Source: an uncultured Acinetobacter sp.
GTDB lineage: Bacteria > Pseudomonadota > Gammaproteobacteria > Pseudomonadales > Moraxellaceae
Length of the DNA: 5,072 nucleotides
NCBI GenBank assembly: GCA_900771065.1
Contig: CAAGMP010000073.1
Coordinates: 1 to 5,072, forward strand
Reading direction: 5' to 3'
Shown here: positions 1 to 4,512 of the stretch, piece after piece
Layout of the letters: every line of letters begins with the position of its first letter
How positions within the stretch are numbered: position 1 is the stretch's first letter
Translations under genes and position numbers: made by a program
The notes under the pieces: model-generated
Seen by the model: the letters and a program-made list of their open reading frames with translations, nothing else
Databases searched by the model: none
Told to the model about the DNA's origin: nothing

Positions 1-1382
1 ACCATAGCGTAAAAACCACGATAAGCAAATGGATAAATAACCCATGCAATAAGCATTAAAGTCAGTAAATACAATGGATTATTAGTCCATTCCACGTTAA
101 TGTAATTACTAAATAATGCAGAAAAAACTTGTAATGCTTCATCAAAGGTTTTAGCGCGGAAAAAGACAAAACAGAAGCTCACAAAGGTTACAGTCAGAAA
201 AATACTGCTTACTTTTGCAAGTAAATGCGAACGTGAAAAAGCATCTCGAGCTTGTTTTGCATCGACTTTAAAAACGTTTTGATAAACTTTATCTGAAATA
301 TTGAGTAGCACTAAAGCCAAACCGTGCAATAAACCCCAGAGGAAAAAATTCCAACCCGAACCATGCCAAACACCAGACAATACCATTGCCAGTACTAAAT
401 TAAACTGTGTACGAGTAAAACCGCCACGACTTCCGCCTAACGGAATATAAATATAATCTCGAATCCAAGTCGATAAACTAATATGCCATTTATCCCAAAA
501 ATCACGAATATTATGTGCCAACAACGGCGCTTTAAAGTTCACAGGAATGCGGAAACCCAACAATAAAGCAAAAGCAATCATCATTTCGCTATAACCTGAA
601 AAATCAAGGAATAATTGCACGGTATAAGCGTAAATTGCGGCTAAAATTTCTAAACTGTGGTATTGCATTGGATTAGCAAAAATTGGATTCACCCATTCAT
701 CGGCTAGCCAACCTGCAAACCACCATTTTTTAATTAAAGCCAATAAAAGCAAGGCAAAAGCCAAAGTAGGCAATAAAATTTGACGAGGCTGTTTGGTACG
801 AATTTGACTACTCATACCACAAGCTTGTCCAGAAAGATCATTTAAGCCTTTCGCATTTTGTGCACGTGCAATTGGTCCTGCGGTAATTGTGGCGAAAAAA
901 GATAAATGCATAACCAGTTGATTTAAATTTAATCTTGGACAATCTGCTTCATCTTTATAGCGACTGACCAAATAACTGATTGCTTGAAATGAATAATAAG
1001 AAATACCTAAAGGTAACATTAAATTTGCAGCTAAACCCGATGAATCTAAATTAAGTTGCGCTAAAGAATTGGCAATGGTCGGTTTAAAAAAATCGTAATA
1101 TTTAAAAATAGCAATTTGAATTAAGGTGACAGACACAGCAAAGATCAATAAGCTTTTCTTTGAATTGACATATTTATCCATTAAAATAGAAATGAAATAA
1201 ATTAATAAAGTAAAAACAAATAAAATACTGGTAGCTAGTTCGCCAGCCATTAAAAAAATAAGCAAGTAACTAATTATAATAAGAATAAAATTTTGAATCT
1301 GCGGCTTAGAACGAAAAGCCCAGTAGATTATAAAAAATATAATAAAAGACAGCGCAAACTCGATGGATAGAAAAGAAAACAT
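1..1382 (-). CDS. MBOAT family membrane-bound O-acyltransferase (AlgI/DltB-like), C-terminus cut by window edge
   Basis: This inner-membrane protein belongs to the family that moves acyl (usually acetyl) groups across the membrane onto extracytoplasmic polysaccharide or other acceptors. The frame is open from ATG at 1382 to the left edge, giving 460 codons; AlgI-type proteins are roughly 460-520 residues, so little is missing. Hydrophobic segments fill the N-terminus (about residues 8-21, 32-47, 52-67, 78-93). Family signatures follow in order: TAGPIAR (167-173), LDFSGYSEMMIAF (259-271), RDFWDKWHISLS with His300, RDYIYIPLGGSRGG (308-321), VWHGSGWN (338-345) and the WGLLHG block, where His353 matches the invariant catalytic histidine. 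No Shine-Dalgarno is visible before the ATG, but no better start exists. AlgI relatives often sit beside an AlgJ/DHHW-type partner; if present here it lies beyond position 1. The acceptor cannot be told from sequence, so algI is not assigned. Confidence 0.93.
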   Translation of the reverse strand, partial: MFSFLSIEFALSFIIFFIIYWAFRSKPQIQNFILIIISYLLIFLMAGELATSILFVFTLLIYFISILMDKYVNSKKSLLIFAVSVTLIQIAIFKYYDFFKPTIANSLAQLNLDSSGLAANLMLPLGISYYSFQAISYLVSRYKDEADCPRLNLNQLVMHLSFFATITAGPIARAQNAKGLNDLSGQACGMSSQIRTKQPRQILLPTLAFALLLLALIKKWWFAGWLADEWVNPIFANPMQYHSLEILAAIYAYTVQLFLDFSGYSEMMIAFALLLGFRIPVNFKAPLLAHNIRDFWDKWHISLSTWIRDYIYIPLGGSRGGFTRTQFNLVLAMVLSGVWHGSGWNFFLWGLLHGLALVLLNISDKVYQNVFKVDAKQARDAFSRSHLLAKVSSIFLTVTFVSFCFVFFRAKTFDEALQVFSALFSNYINVEWTNNPLYLLTLMLIAWVIYPFAYRGFYAM

Positions 1383-1411
1383 TATTTTTAGTGAGTTACA
1401 AAAATATGCGG

Positions 1412-1420
1412 AATATAACA
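1412..1420 (-). promoter_or_regulatory. Alternative extended -10 element for the MBOAT gene
   Basis: The minus strand reads TGTTATATT, a TGn motif joined to a 5-of-6 -10 box, 30 bp upstream of the MBOAT ATG. No convincing -35 lies at the right distance. It may be a second start site or chance in AT-rich DNA; the promoter at 1440-1468 is the better candidate. Confidence 0.3.
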
Positions 1421-1439
1421 TAATATTGCAAAATAGTTC

Positions 1440-1468
1440 GTTATATTTCACATAATTTGATGGTTCAA
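1440..1468 (-). promoter_or_regulatory. Probable sigma-70 promoter of the MBOAT gene
   Basis: Read on the minus strand, TTGAAC (1463-1468, 4 of 6 to the -35 consensus) is followed after exactly 17 nt by TATAAC (1440-1445, 5 of 6 to the -10). Transcription would start near 1433 and leave a leader of about 50 nt before the ATG at 1382. Assigned by eye only. Confidence 0.5.
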
Positions 1469-1495
1469 ATTGGGAGAATAAACTATTTTGCAATA

Positions 1496-1532
1496 AAGAT
1501 CATTTTAGGTTAAATCATGATCTTATGATTTA
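1496..1532. repeat. Overlapping inverted repeats upstream of the MBOAT gene
   Basis: Two perfect 8-bp inverted repeats share a central segment. AAGATCAT (1496-1503) pairs with ATGATCTT (1517-1524), and TAAATCAT (1511-1518) pairs with ATGATTTA (1525-1532). Only one can form at a time. The cluster lies between the terminator of the 123-residue protein gene and the MBOAT promoter, ending about 30 bp upstream of the -35. It could be an operator or a weak alternative hairpin; no function can be assigned. The rest of the 1383-1556 gap shows only the promoter candidates. Confidence 0.4.
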
Positions 1533-1556
1533 TATTTTACAGCTTAAATTGAGCCT

Positions 1557-1577
1557 AAAAAACCACCCAAAGGTAGT
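1557..1577 (-). terminator. Intrinsic terminator of the 123-residue exported protein gene
   Basis: On the minus-strand transcript, ACUACC (1572-1577) pairs with GGUGGU (1562-1567) around a UUUG loop. That makes a 6-bp stem with one G-U pair, followed by an unbroken U run (1561 down to 1557). It begins 6 nt after the TAA of the upstream gene. The stem is short but position, orientation and U-tract all fit rho-independent termination. Confidence 0.65.
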
Positions 1578-1583
1578 CATATA

Positions 1584-1955
1584 TTAATAATAAGTCGAAT
1601 CTAATTCGTCAAATAATTCTACACATTCTAAATACATTTTATTTCCAAATTCAGTAATTGCCACAGCTTTTTTTTGTGGCGTTGACATTAATGGCATTTC
1701 ATAAGCTTGAGTAATCATATATTCCATTAGTTTTTCTGATAATTGTCTTTCTTCTGCTGTTAAAGAGCGATCTTTTTTAAGTTGCCCCATTGCCGCATTC
1801 ATAACTTCACGAATTGTATAATTATTTTGTCGCATTTCCATCGCAGCTTCACCGCCTTCAGAGAAAGTTGAACAAACCTCATGTGTATTTTCTTGCGCAT
1901 AAACTGATGTAATCGAAAAAACAAATAAAGTAAATGCAAAAAGTATTTTTTTCAT
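1584..1955 (-). CDS. Small exported protein of unknown function, 123 aa
   Basis: I do not recognise a named family. The protein opens with a clear Sec signal peptide: MKK, a hydrophobic core over residues 4-18, and a probable cut after VYA (residue 20). The mature part is about 103 residues, appears mostly helical, and is rich in Met, Glu and Lys. It has just two cysteines, Cys28 close to the mature N-terminus and Cys111 near the C-terminus, which could form a disulfide in the periplasm. There is no lipobox and no second membrane segment, so it is probably a soluble periplasmic or secreted protein. A weak AAGG lies 12 nt before the ATG (1968-1971 on the opposite strand). The gene is transcribed away from the 125-residue exported protein gene and has its own terminator, so it looks monocistronic. 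No clear promoter was found in 1956-2119 on this strand. The signal peptide and composition make a real gene likely; any function would be a guess. Confidence 0.82.
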   Translation of the reverse strand: MKKILFAFTLFVFSITSVYAQENTHEVCSTFSEGGEAAMEMRQNNYTIREVMNAAMGQLKKDRSLTAEERQLSEKLMEYMITQAYEMPLMSTPQKKAVAITEFGNKMYLECVELFDELDSTYY

Positions 1956-2027
1956 ATTAATAAATAACCTTATGGTTTGCTTAAGTAAAGATAAAACATA
2001 TTTTGAGTAAAAATGTATTTTTTAAAT

Positions 2028-2043
2028 AAAATGAATTCATTTT
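2028..2043. repeat. 16-bp perfect palindrome in the divergent intergenic region
   Basis: AAAATGAATTCATTTT is an uninterrupted palindrome centred between 2035 and 2036, in the 164-bp gap between two divergently transcribed exported-protein genes. It lies about 55 bp upstream of the predicted start of the plus-strand transcript, a common distance for an activator site. ATTCAT recurs at 2059-2064. The high AT content makes chance occurrence possible. It could be an operator; no regulator is recognised from the sequence. Confidence 0.4.
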
Positions 2044-2075
2044 TGCATTTTATAACAATTCATCAATTAAACAGA

Positions 2076-2084
2076 TGGTATATT
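2076..2084 (+). promoter_or_regulatory. Extended -10 promoter of the 125-residue exported protein gene
   Basis: TGGTATATT gives a TGn element followed by a 5-of-6 -10 box (2079-2084). No good -35 lies 16-18 nt upstream, which extended -10 promoters tolerate. Transcription would start near 2091, leaving a leader of about 29 nt before the ATG at 2120. Confidence 0.5.
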
Positions 2085-2119
2085 AAAAACAATTTTGTCT
2101 ATCTTCTCGTTTAAAAACC

Positions 2120-2497
2120 ATGCGTACATTATTTAAAAAAATTGCTGTTATTTCTACACTGACTTTTTCAAGTTTAGTTTTTGCAAATGATGCTCAACAA
2201 ATTGAAGTCACTCAAAATAATATTAAAATTACGTCAGAAGAATTGGCTGCAATTTATGTCCTTTCGGAAATTTGCCCTACACTCATTGAAAACCAAGATC
2301 AATTTAATCAAGGTCTTGAAACGCTTGCGCAAGAATATTTACCTAATTCACAACAAGCCGTAACCACATTGAATGAATTGGCACAACAACAAAGTTTTAA
2401 AGCTGTGTTAGATGAAGCTCGCCAAGATGCAAAAAAAGCAGGAAATAAAGTAAATAAATCGATTTGTGAAGAAGTTAGTGTCTATAAGAATTCATAG
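2120..2497 (+). CDS. Small exported protein of unknown function, 125 aa
   Basis: A Sec signal peptide is visible: basic start (Arg2, Lys6, Lys7), hydrophobic core at about residues 8-20, and a probable cut after VFA at residue 22. The mature protein (about 103 residues) appears fully helical and is rich in Gln, Glu and Asn. It has two cysteines, Cys52 in an ICP motif and Cys116 in SICEE, 64 residues apart and suited to a disulfide. It resembles a small Moraxellaceae-restricted exported family that I recall as MCR_0457; this is from memory and unchecked. No Shine-Dalgarno is evident before the ATG, but the signal peptide begins exactly there and the extended -10 promoter sits about 35 bp upstream. 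dacC follows after 112 nt in the same direction, so read-through into dacC is possible. Periplasmic location is likely; biochemical role is unknown. Confidence 0.87.
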   Translation: MRTLFKKIAVISTLTFSSLVFANDAQQIEVTQNNIKITSEELAAIYVLSEICPTLIENQDQFNQGLETLAQEYLPNSQQAVTTLNELAQQQSFKAVLDEARQDAKKAGNKVNKSICEEVSVYKNS

Positions 2498-2505
2498 AAT
2501 TTAGT

Positions 2506-2511
2506 TACAAT
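2506..2511 (+). promoter_or_regulatory. Candidate -10 box for dacC
   Basis: TACAAT matches the -10 consensus at 5 of 6 positions, 9 bp after the stop of the 125-residue protein gene. A start near 2518 would put the stem-loop at 2520-2563 at the very 5' end of the dacC message. No recognisable -35 lies 16-18 nt upstream, so this is weak; dacC may instead be reached by read-through. Confidence 0.3.
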
Positions 2512-2519
2512 ACTTTTTG

Positions 2520-2563
2520 AGATAAATGCCTGCCACGCATGGCAGGTTACGTGAATTTTATCT
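2520..2563 (+). other. Two-tier stem-loop between the 125-residue protein gene and dacC
   Basis: An inner GC-rich hairpin pairs CCTGCCA (2529-2535) with TGGCAGG (2540-2546) around a CGCA loop, a perfect 7-bp stem. An outer arm pairs AGATAAA (2520-2526) with TTTATCT (2557-2563), leaving an asymmetric internal loop of 2 and 10 nt. No U run follows the inner stem directly; the next bases are TTACGTGAATTTTA. It is therefore a poor intrinsic terminator and could instead be a dacC 5' leader structure or a leaky terminator that reduces read-through. Its GC-rich core stands out from the AT-rich surroundings. Confidence 0.55.
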
Positions 2564-2609
2564 TAAAATAGCCCTGCAATGTGCTGATCAATCTACGGAA
2601 CCTCTGAGC

Positions 2610-3758
2610 ATGACCCCGAAAAGTGCCCTCGCTGCATTATTAATTCTTCCAAGCTTTTCTTATGCAGCAACTGTTTTAACCGCTCCACCAGAACTCAATA
2701 ATAAATCTTATGTTTTGATGGATTATGAAACTGGGCAAATCCTCGCCGCAAAAAATGAAAATGAAAAATTAGCACCCGCTTCCATGACGAAAATGATGAC
2801 CAGTTTTCTGATTGAACAAAAATTGTTAAATGGCGAACTAACCGAAGATGAAAAAGTTCGCATGAACGAATCGGCTTGGTGTCGTGGTAGTAGCACAGAA
2901 TCATGCATGTATGTGCCATTAAATGGTACAGCAACAGTATTGGAAATGCTACGTGGTATTATTATTCAGTCGGGTAATGATGCCTCAAAAGCAATGGCAG
3001 AACACATTGCGGGCAATGAAGGTACTTTCGTTCATATGATGAATGAAGAAGCTAAACGCCTTGGCATGACCAACACACAATTTATGAACTCTACAGGAAT
3101 GCCTGCAGAGGGACATTATTCCACTGCCAAAGATATGGCTGTTTTAGCGCAACATATTATTCACGATAGTTCAAAATATTATCCAATTTACTCAGAACGA
3201 GAGTTTACTTTTAATAATATTAAACAAGGCAATCGCAATGCTTTACTTTACACTGACCCAAGTGTAGATGGTTTAAAAACAGGTCATACCAATGAAGCAG
3301 GCTACTGCTTAACCACTTCAGCCAAACGCGGTCCAATGCGCCTGATTTCAGTGATTTTTGGTGCGCCAAATATGAATGAACGTGCATCACAAACACGTGA
3401 TTTATTGGCATGGGGCTATGCAAATTTTGAAACTAAAAATGTGCAAGCAGCCAACCAAGTTTTAGCCAAAGCCAAAGTGTGGTATGGTCAAGAAAAAGAC
3501 GTTTCAATCGGTTTAGCAGAAAATTTTAATGTTACGATGCCAAAAGGAAAAGCCGATGACATTAAAACACAGTTAGTTGTACAACCAAAACTAACTGCAC
3601 CATTAAAAAAAGGACAAGTTGTCGGTAAATATGTAGCCAGCTTAGATGGCAAAGTCATTGCTGAAAAACCATTAGTTGCCTTACAAGCCGTTGAAGAAGC
3701 TGGATTTATTGCTCGTATTCTTGATCATATCAAACAATTTTTTTCTAGTCTTTTCTAA
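2610..3758 (+). CDS. dacC: D-alanyl-D-alanine carboxypeptidase (PBP5/6 family), DacC
   Basis: This penicillin-binding protein removes the terminal D-Ala from peptidoglycan pentapeptides in the periplasm, limiting cross-linking and helping keep cell shape. The ATG at 2610 is chosen over the longer frame from 2526 for three reasons: it begins a signal peptide directly (core about residues 5-16, likely cut after SYA at 19), it has GGAA 9 nt upstream (2597-2600), and it gives 382 residues, the usual size. The extra 28 residues of the long frame are not signal-like and begin inside a stem-loop. All S11 peptidase motifs are present: SMTK with catalytic Ser58 and Lys61, SGN at 121-123, and KTG at 223-225. 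A PBP5 C-terminal beta domain follows (about 280-360). The tail (363-382, with IARILDHIKQFFSSLF) is an amphipathic helix that anchors the enzyme to the outer face of the inner membrane. Cys91 and Cys99 flank a short loop and may be disulfide-bonded. A strong terminator follows. Confidence 0.96.
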   Translation: MTPKSALAALLILPSFSYAATVLTAPPELNNKSYVLMDYETGQILAAKNENEKLAPASMTKMMTSFLIEQKLLNGELTEDEKVRMNESAWCRGSSTESCMYVPLNGTATVLEMLRGIIIQSGNDASKAMAEHIAGNEGTFVHMMNEEAKRLGMTNTQFMNSTGMPAEGHYSTAKDMAVLAQHIIHDSSKYYPIYSEREFTFNNIKQGNRNALLYTDPSVDGLKTGHTNEAGYCLTTSAKRGPMRLISVIFGAPNMNERASQTRDLLAWGYANFETKNVQAANQVLAKAKVWYGQEKDVSIGLAENFNVTMPKGKADDIKTQLVVQPKLTAPLKKGQVVGKYVASLDGKVIAEKPLVALQAVEEAGFIARILDHIKQFFSSLF

Positions 3759-3779
3759 GTCAAATTGAAAAATTAGACT

Positions 3780-3817
3780 AAAGCATTCATGCGTGAACAT
3801 GAGTGCTTTTTTATTTT
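3780..3817 (+). terminator. Strong intrinsic terminator of dacC
   Basis: AAAGCATTCATG (3780-3791) pairs with CATGAGTGCTTT (3798-3809) around a 6-nt CGTGAA loop, a 12-bp stem with a single U-G pair. It is followed by a U-rich run (3807-3817, interrupted by one A). It lies 21 nt after the dacC stop and is the clearest terminator in the window. Confidence 0.9.
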
Positions 3818-3822
3818 ATAAT
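3794..3822 (+). promoter_or_regulatory. Probable promoter of the carbonic anhydrase-like gene, overlapping the dacC terminator
   Basis: A perfect TATAAT (3817-3822) sits 17 nt after TGAACA (3794-3799, 4 of 6 to the -35 consensus). The -35 lies in the loop and descending arm of the dacC terminator and the -10 directly follows its U run. Transcription would start near 3829-3830, giving a leader of about 24 nt. This excludes the ATG at 3821, which is part of the -10 box, and supports the start at 3854. Confidence 0.6.
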
Positions 3823-3853
3823 GCCAAACCACAATACAAATAAAGTCATCACA

Positions 3854-4399
3854 ATGTCAAAAAATATTCGCTCTTATTTAGAACAGACCCCGACCATCGA
3901 CTCAAGTTGTTATGTTGATGAAATGTCAGTCATTATTGGTGCAGTCACATTGGCTGAAAACATTTCTGTTTGGCCTTTTGCTGTCATTCGTGGCGATGTC
4001 AATTCAATTTCAATTGGTAAAAATAGCAACATCCAAGACCATGCGATGCTGCATGTCAGTCATAAAACAGCTGAAAAACCAAATGGCTCACCGTTAGTTA
4101 TTGGTGAAGAAGTTACTATTGGACATCATGTCACTTTGCATGGTTGCCAAATTGGCAATCGTGTTTTAGTGGGTATTCAAACAATTGTTTTGGATGATGT
4201 TGTCATTGAAGATAACGTCATGATTGGTGCAGGTAGTTTAGTGCCACCACGTAAACGCTTAGAAAGTGGTTATTTATATGTTGGGCAACCTGTGCAAAAA
4301 GTGCGTCCTTTAACCGAAAAAGAATTGGCTTTTTTAAGTTATTCAGCACAACACTATGTCAAAGTAGCATCAAATCATCAACTTCGTGATAATGGTTGA
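3854..4399 (+). CDS. Gamma-class carbonic anhydrase-like protein (YrdA/PaaY type, left-handed beta-helix)
   Basis: The 181-residue product has the hexapeptide-repeat pattern (runs such as VIIGAVTLAENISVWP and LVIGEEVTIGHHV) of a left-handed beta-helix, which in this family forms a homotrimer with zinc or another metal at the subunit interfaces. The gamma carbonic anhydrase signature is complete: RGD (47-49), NIQD (59-62), and three histidines spaced as the metal ligands, His67, His91 and His96. A C-terminal helix covers about 153-176. Family members interconvert CO2 and bicarbonate, but many YrdA-like proteins show weak or no measured activity, so the enzyme role is an inference. The start at 3854 is preferred: MSKNIRSYL is the form I recall in Acinetobacter, and the in-frame upstream candidates (GTG 3803, ATG 3821) fall in the dacC terminator and the promoter -10. 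No Shine-Dalgarno precedes any of them. Expected to be cytoplasmic, since there is no signal peptide. Confidence 0.92.
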   Translation: MSKNIRSYLEQTPTIDSSCYVDEMSVIIGAVTLAENISVWPFAVIRGDVNSISIGKNSNIQDHAMLHVSHKTAEKPNGSPLVIGEEVTIGHHVTLHGCQIGNRVLVGIQTIVLDDVVIEDNVMIGAGSLVPPRKRLESGYLYVGQPVQKVRPLTEKELAFLSYSAQHYVKVASNHQLRDNG

Positions 4400-4412
4400 T
4401 TTTTCCTATAAT
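4383..4412 (+). promoter_or_regulatory. Probable pyrC promoter
   Basis: A perfect TATAAT (4407-4412) lies 8 nt past the carbonic anhydrase-like stop codon. The best upstream hexamer, TTCGTG (4383-4388, 18-nt spacing), is a poor -35 inside the preceding gene. A start near 4419 would give pyrC a leader of about 94 nt. Confidence 0.5.
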
Positions 4413-4439
4413 TTTTAAATCTCAAAGCTGATTCGACCT

Positions 4440-4480
4440 AGATAAAAAAATCCAATTATCTTTTTCTTCATTTTTGGATT
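4440..4480 (+). other. Alternative hairpins in the U-rich pyrC leader
   Basis: AGATAA (4440-4445) pairs with TTATCT (4456-4461), which runs into a U tract ending at 4465. The loop of this hairpin contains AATCCAA (4449-4455), which can instead pair with TTGGATT (4474-4480), followed by a very U-rich stretch to 4498. This could be an attenuator or a weak terminator of the preceding gene. Stems are AT-rich and of low stability, so confidence is low. Confidence 0.3.
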
Positions 4481-4512
4481 ATTATTTCTTTTATTTTTGT
4501 GTACGAATCGCT

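Noticed and set aside
2181..2363. 60-codon frame inside the 125-residue protein gene
   Set aside because: It is a Lys/Leu-rich out-of-frame translation of AT-rich coding DNA, with no start context and no recognisable feature.
2526..2609. N-terminal extension of dacC by 28 codons from the ATG at 2526
   Set aside because: The extension is polar and not signal-like, begins inside a stem-loop, and would bury the real signal peptide. The ATG at 2610 has a GGAA at 9 nt and gives the usual 382-residue length.
2695..3423. Three minus-strand open frames of 61-79 codons inside dacC
   Set aside because: They lie antisense to a gene with complete catalytic motifs, show no domain or signal peptide, and have no ribosome binding context; they are shadows.
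3803..3853. Upstream starts for the carbonic anhydrase-like gene (GTG 3803, ATG 3821)
   Set aside because: The first lies in the dacC terminator stem and the second within a perfect TATAAT. The family N-terminus fits ATG 3854.
3912..4097. 61-codon frame inside the carbonic anhydrase-like gene
   Set aside because: It overlaps the RGD, NIQD and first His motifs of the real frame; nothing supports a second product.
4449..4480. AATCCAA/TTGGATT hairpin as a confident terminator of the carbonic anhydrase-like gene
   Set aside because: It has only 7 bp with two G-C pairs and an 18-nt loop, too weak to call a terminator; kept only as a possible leader structure.
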